A stretch of DNA of 41,849 nt from Lachnospiraceae bacterium (GTDB lineage: Bacteria > Bacillota > Clostridia > Lachnospirales > Lachnospiraceae): NCBI GenBank assembly GCA_022510615.1, contig JAFLTC010000007.1:17039-58887 (forward strand). Direction: 5' to 3'. The notes beneath the pieces are model-generated. The model saw only the letters and a program-made list of their open reading frames with translations. It was not told the DNA's origin and did no database searches. Positions within the stretch are counted from its first letter, which is position 1; every line of letters starts with the position of its first letter. Position numbers and translations under genes: made by a program. This document shows, one piece after another, positions 8,477 through 15,827 of this stretch.

Positions 8477-9664
8477 ATGGACAAACGAATTTATCTGGAT
8501 AATGCCGCCACTACGCGGATGTCAGATGAAGTACTAAATTATATGCTGTCCTATTTGAAAGAGGAATATGGAAATCCTTCCAGTATTTATGATTTGGGAG
8601 CGGACAATAAACGAGCACTTTTGACTGCCCGAAAATCCATTGCCGGTGTTTTGGAATGTGAACCCCAGAATATATATTTTACCTCTGGCGGAACAGAAAG
8701 CGACAACTGGGCGCTGATCGGAAGTGCAGAGAGCCGCTGTCATCAGGGGCGTCATATTATTACAAGTAAAATAGAGCATCATGCCATTATTCATACCTGT
8801 CAATATTTAGAGAAACGGGGATATGAGGTAACTTATTTGGATGTAGATGAGCAGGGAAGGGTGGAGCTGGAACGGTTACAAAAAGCCTTGCGCAGGGATA
8901 CTATTTTAGTTTCTATTATGACAGCGAACAATGAAATTGGAACGATTCAGCCCATTGAACAGATTGGGCTAATGTTAGCGAACCATCCGGCTCTTTTCCA
9001 CACGGATGCTGTTCAGGCCTTTGGTCATATTCCGGTCCTTCCGGAAAAATGGAAAGTTGACCTTCTCAGTGCCAGTGGACATAAGTTTCATGGCCCAAAG
9101 GGAATCGGATTTTTATATGTCAGGGAAGGGATAAAGCTTCCTTCTTTTCTCCACGGTGGAAAGCAGGAGAGAGGAATGCGGGCAGGAACAGAAAATGTGC
9201 CGGCAATTGTCGGTATGGGTAAGGCGGCAGAGATTGCCGGAAAAACGATGTTAAAACGAATGGAGAGGGAAACCTCGCTCAGAGATTATATGATTCACCG
9301 GATTGAAACAGAAATACCATACTGCCGGTTAAACGGTCCAAGAAAAAACCGTCTTGCCAATAATGTCAATATCAGTTTTTCCTTTGTCGATGGCGAAACG
9401 ATAGTGATTTTATTGGATATGGAGGGAATCTGTACCTCCAGCGGTTCCGCTTGCACGGCGGGGCAGGCAGTGTCTTCCCATGTTCTGACAGAAATCGGAC
9501 TGCCGGAGGATATAGCCAGAGGAGCCGTGCGTTTTACGCTTAGTGAGGAAACCAGCAAAAAGGATATTGATGATACAGTGGATATCCTGAAACAGATACT
9601 GGAAAAAAACAGGAAAATGAATCCTGTATATACGTCCTTTGCAAAGTTAAATCAAAGGCGGTAG
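8477..9664 (+). CDS. Cysteine desulfurase (NifS/IscS family)
   Basis: PLP enzyme that takes sulfur from cysteine as an enzyme-bound persulfide for Fe-S cluster or thiolation pathways. The start YLDNAATT is the family signature. EHHAI and NNEIG mark the cofactor pocket, and SGHKFHGPKG carries the PLP lysine (Lys203). The persulfide cysteine lies in SSGSACTAG (Cys326) on a short loop, as in the NifS/IscS type. Length is 395 residues. A purine-rich AGGAGAGGGGG lies about 12 bases before the ATG, a slightly long spacing. There is no iscU, thiI or mnmA neighbour, so the sulfur acceptor cannot be read from context. Its terminator lies within the opposing phosphatase gene. Confidence 0.93.
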   Translation: MDKRIYLDNAATTRMSDEVLNYMLSYLKEEYGNPSSIYDLGADNKRALLTARKSIAGVLECEPQNIYFTSGGTESDNWALIGSAESRCHQGRHIITSKIEHHAIIHTCQYLEKRGYEVTYLDVDEQGRVELERLQKALRRDTILVSIMTANNEIGTIQPIEQIGLMLANHPALFHTDAVQAFGHIPVLPEKWKVDLLSASGHKFHGPKGIGFLYVREGIKLPSFLHGGKQERGMRAGTENVPAIVGMGKAAEIAGKTMLKRMERETSLRDYMIHRIETEIPYCRLNGPRKNRLANNVNISFSFVDGETIVILLDMEGICTSSGSACTAGQAVSSHVLTEIGLPEDIARGAVRFTLSEETSKKDIDDTVDILKQILEKNRKMNPVYTSFAKLNQRR

Positions 9665-9675
9665 CAATTATTCTT

Positions 9676-10503
9676 TTATAAATCATGGAAAACCGGTTTG
9701 CGCTGATGATATGTCACATATTGATGCAGACCGGCTTTTTTTATTATGTCCGGAACAAGGTCAAAGTCATATGCCATTCCATCGGGAGTATGGGCATCTG
9801 AGCCAATTGTTAAAAAAGTTCCACCCAGTGCCACATACCGTTTTAAAATAGAAAGATGCGGATTTTGTGTACGGGCGGCAGATTTTAAGCCGGAGGTATT
9901 TAACTCCAGCGATTTATCTTCATGAATGAGAAAGGAAAGAATTTCATCAATAATATCAAAGAACTTCTCCGGTTCATATATGTAACCAGCCGGTGCATAG
10001 CGAACTACATAGTCCAGATGCCCCAGAGAATCAAACTCAGAAAACAACCGTATATTTTCATATATTTGTTCAAAATAACGGCGCACGCAGGCATCGGCAT
10101 CCTGTCCCTCCCAGTAGGAGGCATTATAGGGGTCAGCTCCATCCACCAGATGCAGAGAACCAATCATATAATCCCATGGGTATTCGGTATTCAGTGCATG
10201 ATTTTTTCTCTGTACGGAATCGGATGTCTGTAATCCACATTCTACGCCAATTCCAATATCCAATGACGGATACATGGATTTACAGGCTTCTATTTCCGAA
10301 ACATATTGTTCCGGATGAAAGACAAAGGGATAGATCATTTCCCCGTCTTTTGTTTCAGGCGGAAAGTCATAGTCCATATGGTCTGTCACACAAATACCTT
10401 TCAATCCCAGTTTAACAGCCTGCTCTAACTGGGCCGACAGGGGAGTATGACTGTCGGTGGAATAGCTTGTGTGAAGATGGGTGTCGTAGGCAATCTTTGT
10501 CAT
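9676..10503 (-). CDS. PHP-domain histidinol-phosphatase (HisJ family)
   Basis: Metal-dependent phosphatase of the PHP superfamily; relatives convert histidinol phosphate to histidinol. Metal-binding motifs appear in order: DTHLHTSYSTDS at the N-terminus, TDHMDYD, the GVECGL glutamate, GSLH, LGHLDYVVRY and GSDAH near the C-terminus. I take the ATG at 10503 because AAAGGAG stands 5 bases upstream and the product then starts MTKIAYDTHLH; it is 275 residues, normal for the family. Its ATG overlaps the rqcH stop codon (ATGA), so translation is coupled to rqcH. No other histidine genes are nearby, so the physiological substrate is uncertain. Confidence 0.85.
   Translation of the reverse strand: MTKIAYDTHLHTSYSTDSHTPLSAQLEQAVKLGLKGICVTDHMDYDFPPETKDGEMIYPFVFHPEQYVSEIEACKSMYPSLDIGIGVECGLQTSDSVQRKNHALNTEYPWDYMIGSLHLVDGADPYNASYWEGQDADACVRRYFEQIYENIRLFSEFDSLGHLDYVVRYAPAGYIYEPEKFFDIIDEILSFLIHEDKSLELNTSGLKSAARTQNPHLSILKRYVALGGTFLTIGSDAHTPDGMAYDFDLVPDIIKKAGLHQYVTYHQRKPVFHDL
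9693..9742 (+). terminator. Terminator of the cysteine desulfurase gene, lying inside the opposing gene
   Basis: CCGGTTTGC (9693-9701) pairs with GCAGACCGG (9726-9734) with one G-U pair. The loop contains a second dyad (ATATGT-C-ACATAT), and seven T residues follow (9736-9742). It lies in the 3' coding end of the convergent phosphatase gene. Confidence 0.7.
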
Positions 10504-12281
10504 AAATAACTCCTTTCCAGAAAGACATTGTCCTCCTCGTTTAAACACTGGATTCCTTCAATGTGAGAGGAGGCAACCAGGGAATAGTTTGTATAATAGA
10601 CAACAAATCCCGGTTTACTTCCATTTGGTTTTTTTACATTTTTTTTCTGTGTATAATCAATCTCTAGTTTTTCAGAACCCTTGCCCTTGGAAAAATAAGC
10701 AGCGAGACTGGCTGCCTCTTCAAAGGTGCGGATAGGGGGCTCTTCGCCATGACACTTAACAATAACATGGGAACCCGGCATATTTTTCGCATGAAACCAC
10801 CAGTCGTTTCCGGTAGCAACCTTAAAGGTCAACTCATCATTCTGATAATTATTTTTTCCTACATAAATATCGTAGCCGTCGGAGGAAATAAAGTGTAGAG
10901 GATTGCTTTTTGGAATCCGATGCCCCTTTTTTTTTCCAGTGTTTTTCTTCTTTAAATATCCGCATTCCTCCAGCTCCTGACGGATATATAAAAGGTCTTC
11001 TTCCTTTCTGGCAATATCTAACTCTGTCAAAATGGATTCAAGGTGGGAGATGATTCGCTCCGTTTCTTCCATCTGCATGGATACGGCCTCGTAAGTTCGC
11101 TTCATTTTATTATACCGGTTAAAATATTTATTGGCATTTTCTGATGGTGTCAGGGAAGAATCTACCGGAATCGTAACTTCCTTGTCGTCATAAAAATTAA
11201 CACAAGTCAGTTTTTCGTCCTCTGGTGTCAACTGATATCCATAGGTGTTTAACAGCTCTCCGTATACTTTAAATTTCTCCCTTTTTTCGGTATCTTTTAA
11301 TTGTTTTTTCTGCAAATCCATTTTTTTATGGCTGCGTTCCAATATCGTTGTAACATTTTTTCGTAAATCCGCTGATTTCTGACGAATCCGGCTGATGACA
11401 TCTTTTTCACCATAGAATGTCTCAATCACTTGGGAAATCGAATCATATTCCCGTTTGGATTTATTCTCATACATGGTCAGCGAAACTGCTTCAAACTCTA
11501 AAGGAACCGGTCCGTCAAAGACAATACAGGGACGAAAATTGCCGGTCTGTATATCCTCAATCAGAGAGCGGTAGGATGTCATCAGAGCAGATTTTTCATT
11601 TCCGTTTAAGGATGCCATAGGCATATCACCGTCCAGATGGCTACGATAGGCAAGTTCCTGTGCAATCACGGAGCTAAATCCGGTAATGGAGCCATAGATT
11701 GCCTTTGCTACAGAAACCGGTCTGGTAAACAGCTCCTGATTCCAGATCTCAATTGTTATGTCAAAGGGATTTTTCTTATTTTTTGTATTGGGGATAAAAT
11801 ACTCCCGTCCCGGCAGTACCTCTCTGACAGAGCTTACCATACCGTTGATATGCTTAATGCTGTCCACAATTTTACCCGCATCATCCACAAAAATAATATT
11901 ACTGTGCTTTCCCATAATCTCAATCATCAGGGATTTTTGCACCACATCCCCCAGCTCATTTAAGTTTTCCATCTGAAGCTGTATGACCCGCTCAAAACCA
12001 ATCTGGGTAATATTTATTATCCTTGCCCCATTTAGGTGTTTTCGTAACAGCATGCAGAAATTCGGTGCCGTGAGAGGAGAGGGCTTTGGATTTTCTGTCA
12101 GATGAACCAGGGGAAGAGAAGCATTGGCAGAAATCTGTAATTTATAGATTGTTCTGTAATTTTTTATCGTAAGAAGCAGCTCATCGGATTCCGGTTGTGC
12201 AATTTTTTGTATATGTCCGCCTGATAGACAATCCTTTAATTCCTTTACAAGAGCAGCTATCGTAATTCCGTCAAATGCCAT
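10500..12281 (-). CDS. rqcH: Rqc2 homologue RqcH (NFACT protein, ribosome quality control)
   Basis: RqcH binds obstructed 50S subunits carrying peptidyl-tRNA and adds C-terminal alanine tails that mark the nascent chain for degradation. It was formerly annotated as a fibronectin-binding protein. The NFACT-N domain (about 1-240), a middle coiled-coil and helical region (about 270-430) and a C-terminal NFACT-R domain (SSDGYDIYVGKNNYQNDEL, then WWFHAKNMPGSHVIVK) are all visible. The conserved acidic-Arg pair of the N domain is Glu97-Arg98 here, where B. subtilis has Asp97-Arg98. Length of 593 residues is normal. A perfect AAGGAGG precedes the ATG by 9 bases. YlmH, another RQC-linked protein, is encoded elsewhere in the window. 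Confidence 0.93.
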   Translation of the reverse strand: MAFDGITIAALVKELKDCLSGGHIQKIAQPESDELLLTIKNYRTIYKLQISANASLPLVHLTENPKPSPLTAPNFCMLLRKHLNGARIINITQIGFERVIQLQMENLNELGDVVQKSLMIEIMGKHSNIIFVDDAGKIVDSIKHINGMVSSVREVLPGREYFIPNTKNKKNPFDITIEIWNQELFTRPVSVAKAIYGSITGFSSVIAQELAYRSHLDGDMPMASLNGNEKSALMTSYRSLIEDIQTGNFRPCIVFDGPVPLEFEAVSLTMYENKSKREYDSISQVIETFYGEKDVISRIRQKSADLRKNVTTILERSHKKMDLQKKQLKDTEKREKFKVYGELLNTYGYQLTPEDEKLTCVNFYDDKEVTIPVDSSLTPSENANKYFNRYNKMKRTYEAVSMQMEETERIISHLESILTELDIARKEEDLLYIRQELEECGYLKKKNTGKKKGHRIPKSNPLHFISSDGYDIYVGKNNYQNDELTFKVATGNDWWFHAKNMPGSHVIVKCHGEEPPIRTFEEAASLAAYFSKGKGSEKLEIDYTQKKNVKKPNGSKPGFVVYYTNYSLVASSHIEGIQCLNEEDNVFLERSYL

Positions 12282-12308
12282 TGTTCATCATCCTCCTTAT
12301 AAAAATTT

Positions 12309-12337
12309 ATTATACTATAACGGGTCCGGGAAGAAAA
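12309..12337 (-). promoter_or_regulatory. Weak candidate promoter for rqcH
   Basis: On the - strand a perfect TATAAT (12314-12309) lies close upstream of the rqcH ribosome site. Seventeen bases further up stands TTTTCT, a poor -35. The -10 match makes it plausible; the -35 is weak. Confidence 0.4.
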
Positions 12338-12365
12338 GCGGATTTCGAAAGAAATCGAGGAATTC

Positions 12366-12394
12366 TTGACTTATCGGGTACTTTGCTCTATAAT
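12366..12394 (+). promoter_or_regulatory. Strong sigma-A promoter for the yicC-remA-gmk-lepB-rpoZ operon
   Basis: TTGACT (12366-12371), 17 bp, then TATAAT (12389-12394): one mismatch to the consensus. It lies about 38 bases before the yicC ATG and fires divergently from rqcH. Confidence 0.8.
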
Positions 12395-12431
12395 AAAACA
12401 GTATGCGGTATGATACGATTTGGAGGATGAT

Positions 12432-13310
12432 ATGATACAGAGTATGACAGGTTTTGGCAGAGGAGAGGCAGACAATGGCTGTTATAAGGTTGTAATTGAA
12501 ATGAAATCCGTCAACCACCGTTATTGTGATGTTATGGTTCGTTTGCCAAGAAAACTGAATTTTTTTGAAACAGCTATTCGCAATCAGGTAAAAACCTTTG
12601 CTGCCAGGGGAAAAATAGATGTGTTCGTCAGTTTTGAAGACCTGACAGAAAAAAACAACAGCATTAAGTACAATAAAGAAGTGGCAGAGGCTTATCTCCA
12701 AGGAATCCGGCAGTTATCCAGGGATTTTTTGCTGGAGGACACCGTAGATTCCTATATGCTTTCCCGTTTTCCGGAAGTTTTTACGACGGAGGAAACGGAT
12801 ATGGATGAGGAATCGATTACCGGAGTCATTACAGAGGCGCTTACGATTGCCGGAAAACAGTTTTGTGAAAGCAGAAAGACAGAGGGAGAAAAACTTAGAG
12901 AGGATTTGCTTCAGAAGCTGGATATGGTTTATAAGTATGTCGGTGAGGTTGAAAAGAGAGAGCCGGAGATTCTTGCCGAGTATCGTAAAAAACTGACAGA
13001 TAAAGTGGCAGAATTATTGGGAGATACAAAGATTGATGAAAATGTGCTGGCATCGGAACTTGTTGTTTATGCAGATAAAATCTGCGTGGATGAGGAACTT
13101 GTCCGTCTGAAAACACATATTGTACATATGAAAGAAACCTTGCAGGAGGAAGAAAATATAGGGCGGAAGCTTGATTTTCTGACGCAGGAGATGAATCGGG
13201 AGGCAAATACGATTTTATCAAAGGCAAATGATATTGAGGTTTCTAATCTGGGAATTGAATTAAAAACGGTAATTGAAAAAATCCGGGAACAGATTCAGAA
13301 TATTGAGTAG
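12432..13310 (+). CDS. yicC: YicC/YloC family endoribonuclease
   Basis: YicC-family proteins are endoribonucleases implicated in small-RNA and mRNA turnover. The start MIQSMTGFGRGE is the defining N-terminal signature. The C-terminal part (about 200-292) carries the DUF1732 helices (LDFLTQEMNREANTILSKAND). Length is 292 residues. An in-frame TTG at 12420 exists, but the ATG at 12432 is preceded by GGAGG at 5 bases and gives the canonical N-terminus. It is the first gene of a five-gene operon; YicC followed by RemA and guanylate kinase is a common Firmicute order. Confidence 0.93.
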   Translation: MIQSMTGFGRGEADNGCYKVVIEMKSVNHRYCDVMVRLPRKLNFFETAIRNQVKTFAARGKIDVFVSFEDLTEKNNSIKYNKEVAEAYLQGIRQLSRDFLLEDTVDSYMLSRFPEVFTTEETDMDEESITGVITEALTIAGKQFCESRKTEGEKLREDLLQKLDMVYKYVGEVEKREPEILAEYRKKLTDKVAELLGDTKIDENVLASELVVYADKICVDEELVRLKTHIVHMKETLQEEENIGRKLDFLTQEMNREANTILSKANDIEVSNLGIELKTVIEKIREQIQNIE

Positions 13311-13322
13311 CGAGGTATGAGG

Positions 13323-13571
13323 ATGGCATTTATTAATATCGGGTATGGTAATGTGGTAAACAGCGATAAAGTATATAGTATTGTGAGTCCGGACGCAGCT
13401 CCGGTCAAACGCCTGATTCAAACTGCAAAGGATAAGGGAGATGCCATTGACGGTACATGCGGAAGAAAAACAAAGGCGGTATTGGTCATGGAAAACCACT
13501 CCCTTGTATTATCTTCTTTGTTGCCGGAAACCATTGCTTCTCGTATGAATTCGGAAGACGAAAGGAGATAG
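13323..13571 (+). CDS. remA: RemA family extracellular-matrix regulator (DUF370)
   Basis: Small DNA-binding protein; in Bacillus, RemA activates biofilm matrix operons and osmoprotection genes. MAFINIGYGNVV, VSPDAAPVKR and GRKTKAVLVMENHSLVLSS match the family along its whole length. I use the ATG at 13323, since GAGG (13312-13315) is 7 bases upstream; the ATG at 13317 has almost no spacing and would add two residues. The product is 82 residues. It sits 12 bases after yicC and 6 before gmk, inside one operon. Target genes in this organism are unknown. Confidence 0.9.
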   Translation: MAFINIGYGNVVNSDKVYSIVSPDAAPVKRLIQTAKDKGDAIDGTCGRKTKAVLVMENHSLVLSSLLPETIASRMNSEDERR

Positions 13572-13577
13572 CGGATT

Positions 13578-14204
13578 ATGGAAAAAGGTATATTAATAGT
13601 TATTTCTGGTTTTTCCGGGGCAGGTAAGGGCACGATAATGAAAGAGCTTGTAAAAAAATATCCATATTTTCTGTCTGTCTCTGCCACCACAAGAGCCCCC
13701 AGGGAGGGGGAAGTACATGGAGAGGATTATTTTTTTCATTCAAGAGAAGAGTTCGAAGACATGATTGCGGCCGGCGAGCTGATTGAATATGCCGAGTATG
13801 TTGGGAATTATTATGGGACGCCAAAGGCGGCAGTGGAAAAGCAGCTGAAGGAAGGTAAAGACGTGCTTTTGGAAATAGAGATGCAGGGCGGTATGTTAGT
13901 GAAGGAACAGTTTCCGGATGCCCTTCTTCTCTTTGTTGCCCCACCATCTGCCGAGGTTTTAAAGGAAAGGCTAAACGGGCGTGGAACGGAATCTAAAGAG
14001 GAGATAGAAAAGCGATTATGCCGTGCCTCAGAAGAAGTTACGTATATGAAATCCTATGACTATATTATAGTGAACAACGAGTTGGAGAAGGCTGTAGAGC
14101 AGGTTCATTCCATCATTGCCAATGAACATTGTCGCACGGAATATTGTACCGAACTGATAACAACAATGGAAACAGAACTAACTCAGTTTGCGAAGGGAGA
14201 TTGA
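13578..14204 (+). CDS. gmk: Guanylate kinase
   Basis: Phosphorylates GMP to GDP with ATP in the cytosol, an essential step for GTP and dGTP supply. The P-loop is GFSGAGKGT (residues about 10-18). The GMP-binding part follows: SVSATTRAPREGEVHGEDYFF and IEYAEYVGNYYGTP. The C-terminal lid contains RLNGRGTESKEEIEKRL. At 208 residues it is normal length. A good AAGGAG lies upstream. It is followed after one base by lepB, whereas rpoZ is the usual next gene in Firmicutes. Confidence 0.97.
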   Translation: MEKGILIVISGFSGAGKGTIMKELVKKYPYFLSVSATTRAPREGEVHGEDYFFHSREEFEDMIAAGELIEYAEYVGNYYGTPKAAVEKQLKEGKDVLLEIEMQGGMLVKEQFPDALLLFVAPPSAEVLKERLNGRGTESKEEIEKRLCRASEEVTYMKSYDYIIVNNELEKAVEQVHSIIANEHCRTEYCTELITTMETELTQFAKGD

Positions 14205-14205
14205 C

Positions 14206-14817
14206 ATGAGCGACGAAAATGAAATTGAGTTCCGGCAGGAAACAGATAAAAACAACAGGAAAAAAAAGAAACGTTCTGGTATCAGTTATGTTATCGAGGG
14301 AATTATTTATGTGGCACTGATTGTATTTTGCGTATATGTAGTTCCAAATTATGTATTACAGCGTACCGTGGTCAGTGGAGAGTCCATGGAGGATACACTT
14401 CACAACGGAGAAAGCCTTTTAGTAGATAAGTTATCCTACCGGTTCAGCAGTCCGGAGCGATACGATATTATTGTATTCTATCCGAAGGGAAAAGAAGTGG
14501 ATGAATATTTTGTAAAGCGAATTTACGGATTGCCGGGAGAGACGATACAGATTACTGACAATACCATTTATGTGAATGGTAAGGTAATCGATGATCCGTA
14601 TGCTAAGGATGCCATGAGCGACGGAGGTCTGGCAGAGGAACCATATCAGTTAAAAGATGACGAGTATTTTGTGCTGGGAGACCACCGCTCGGTAAGTTTG
14701 GACAGCCGTACAACAGTGGAAGAGGACCCGGATGGACCGGGACCGGTTAAATTCGAGAATATTGCCGGCAAGGTATTCTTAAGAATCTGGCCATTGAGCC
14801 AGTTTGGAGTGCCGTGA
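14206..14817 (+). CDS. lepB: Signal peptidase I
   Basis: Membrane serine protease that removes signal peptides from exported proteins. A basic N-terminus (RKKKKR) precedes a single membrane span (about 28-48). The catalytic dyad is Ser60 in SGESMEDTL and Lys104 in FVKRIYGLPGE. Box E reads GDHRSVSLDSR; most relatives have GDNR there. Length is 203 residues. The ATG at 14206 follows AAGGGAG by about 8 bases and lies one base after the gmk stop, so translation is probably coupled. Its place between gmk and rpoZ is unusual and suggests an insertion into an older gene pair. Confidence 0.93.
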   Translation: MSDENEIEFRQETDKNNRKKKKRSGISYVIEGIIYVALIVFCVYVVPNYVLQRTVVSGESMEDTLHNGESLLVDKLSYRFSSPERYDIIVFYPKGKEVDEYFVKRIYGLPGETIQITDNTIYVNGKVIDDPYAKDAMSDGGLAEEPYQLKDDEYFVLGDHRSVSLDSRTTVEEDPDGPGPVKFENIAGKVFLRIWPLSQFGVP

Positions 14818-14868
14818 TTGCCCGGAAATAAATATATATGCCATTATTATTGGAAAGGAGCAGATATT

Positions 14869-15123
14869 ATGTTACATCCATCCTATACAGACTTAATGAA
14901 CATTGCCAACAGTGAGGTAGAGCAGGGAGAACAGCCTGTTGTAAACAGCCGTTATTCGATTGTTCTTGCCACAGCAAAGAGGGCAAGGCAGATTATTGCC
15001 GGCTCTAACCCTCTGGCAGAAAATCCATCCTGTCCGAAACCGCTCTCTATTGCGATTGATGAACTTTCCTCCAGCGCCATAAAAATTGACGCAGAAGAGG
15101 AGAATGACAATACCTTGGATTAA
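14869..15123 (+). CDS. rpoZ: RNA polymerase omega subunit
   Basis: Small subunit that assists assembly of the beta' subunit. The core signatures are present: HPSYTDLMNIAN at the start and NSRYSIVLATAKRARQII, which corresponds to the helix contacting beta'. Length is 84 residues. The ATG at 14869 has AAAGGAG 9 bases upstream; an in-frame TTG at 14818 lacks support. It is last in the yicC operon and is followed by a repeat element and a strong terminator. Confidence 0.92.
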   Translation: MLHPSYTDLMNIANSEVEQGEQPVVNSRYSIVLATAKRARQIIAGSNPLAENPSCPKPLSIAIDELSSSAIKIDAEEENDNTLD

Positions 15124-15128
15124 TTTTC

Positions 15129-15179
15129 TAGCACGATAGTGCAAAACGAAACAGGGTTCAAATTGGCATGATCGTGCTA
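15129..15179. repeat. Short palindromic repeat element, left copy
   Basis: TAGCACGAT (15129-15137) and ATCGTGCTA (15171-15179) are perfect 9-bp ends of an interrupted palindrome. Between them, 15149-15169 is the exact reverse complement of 15656-15676, 21 bp. A small hairpin GCAC-GATA-GTGC (15131-15142) overlaps the left end. The element lies between rpoZ and its terminator. The family is not one I recognise. Confidence 0.7.
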
Positions 15180-15199
15180 AAGAGCATAATAACCATTAC

Positions 15200-15232
15200 A
15201 AAAAAACCCGGAAAAATTTTTCGGGTTTTTTT
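15200..15232 (+). terminator. Rho-independent terminator of the rpoZ operon (probably bidirectional)
   Basis: AAAAAACCCG (15201-15210) pairs with CGGGTTTTTT (15222-15231), enclosing a self-complementary AAAAATTTTT. A-run before and T-run after would let it work on both strands. Confidence 0.9.
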
Positions 15233-15242
15233 AATTTACTTA

Positions 15243-15271
15243 TTGACAAACATTCGTTCTGTGTGTATACT
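15243..15271 (+). promoter_or_regulatory. Near-consensus sigma-A promoter of the YneA-like gene
   Basis: TTGACA (15243-15248), 17 bp, TATACT (15266-15271). This is among the best promoters in the window, and LexA-box-like dyads overlie it, as expected for a strong but repressed gene. Confidence 0.8.
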
Positions 15272-15290
15272 GTATATAAACATTTGTTCG
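15247..15290 (+). promoter_or_regulatory. Two LexA-box-like operators
   Basis: CAAAC-ATTC-GTTCT (15247-15260) and TAAAC-ATTT-GTTCG (15277-15290) resemble the Gram-positive LexA box CGAAC-N4-GTTCG with two mismatches each. They are exactly 30 bp apart, so on the same helix face. The first overlaps the -35 element and spacer, the second the expected start of transcription. A further GTTCG half-site lies at 15299-15303. Confidence 0.6.
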
Positions 15291-15321
15291 TATCATACGT
15301 TCGATAAAAGGAGTGGTTATT

Positions 15322-15630
15322 ATGAAGCAGCATGCAATATTTAAAAATATGTTGGTTTTTATTATTCCGGTGGTACTGTTTTTCCTTTGTTTCTTTTTAT
15401 TTAAAGCACCCCGGGTATCAGCGGATTCCGGTGACTTAAATACAATGAAAAATTATGAATCCGTATTGATTCGGGAAGGTGATACCTTGACTTCTCTGTC
15501 AGAACAATATGCCGGAGACAGATCTCATTTTTCTTCTCAGGAATATATGACAGCGATAATTTCACTGAATAATCTTTCTTCAGAATACATTGAAGCCGGT
15601 AATTATTTATTGCTGCCAAATTATATATAA
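15322..15630 (+). CDS. YneA-like LysM protein, putative SOS-induced cell division inhibitor
   Basis: 102 residues. A membrane segment (about 9-27) is followed by a short linker and a LysM domain (about 45-100: VLIREGDTLTSLSEQY ... YIEAGNYLLLPNYI). Bacillus YneA, the LexA-controlled inhibitor that delays septation during DNA damage, has exactly this size and layout, including the IEAG...IP ending. The ATG at 15322 stands 8 bases after AAAGGAG. A strong promoter with LexA-like dyads lies upstream, supporting SOS control. lexA, a frequent neighbour of such genes, is not in the window. The gene is flanked by an inverted repeat pair. Function is inferred from architecture and promoter; sequence identity to YneA is limited. 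Confidence 0.7.
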   Translation: MKQHAIFKNMLVFIIPVVLFFLCFFLFKAPRVSADSGDLNTMKNYESVLIREGDTLTSLSEQYAGDRSHFSSQEYMTAIISLNNLSSEYIEAGNYLLLPNYI

Positions 15631-15646
15631 TGACTTGATACCGACT

Positions 15647-15710
15647 GGCACGGTGATGCCAATTTGAACCCTGTTTAGTCTTGTGTTAGCACGATGGTAT
15701 CATTATGCTA
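15647..15710. repeat. Short palindromic repeat element, right copy (inverted)
   Basis: 15656-15676 is the exact reverse complement of 15149-15169. The flanks diverge more: GGCA...TGCC (15647-15660) gives a small hairpin, and TAGCACGAT (15688-15696) with a later TGCTA (15706-15710) echoes the ends of the left copy. The two copies bracket the YneA-like gene at a distance of about 490 bp. Confidence 0.65.
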
Positions 15711-15738
15711 CCGCCTCCATTTGCTTTTTTATACAGAA

Positions 15739-15796
15739 TAAATCATAATTTTCTGAAAAATGACAAATTTCTGTCATTACAATCCGTTATGATTTA
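15739..15796. promoter_or_regulatory. Nested dyad upstream of the amidase gene
   Basis: An outer perfect 10-bp pair, TAAATCATAA (15739-15748) and TTATGATTTA (15787-15796), encloses an inner perfect 7-bp pair, AATGACA (15759-15765) and TGTCATT (15772-15778), on nearly the same axis. There is no T-run. It could be an operator or a 5' untranslated hairpin. A possible promoter, TTGCTT (15721-15726) with CATAAT (15744-15749), overlaps the outer left arm. Confidence 0.45.
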
Positions 15797-15827
15797 CTGT
15801 ATTAAAGTATAGGAGATGAGACAGTTT

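Noticed and set aside
13317-13322. ATG at 13317 as remA start
   Set aside because: It lies one base after the GAGG ribosome site; the ATG at 13323 has proper spacing and matches the family N-terminus.
15149-15169. GGTTCAAAT in the repeat element as a tRNA T-loop
   Set aside because: The flanking bases do not form a T-stem, and no acceptor, D or anticodon arm can be built around it.
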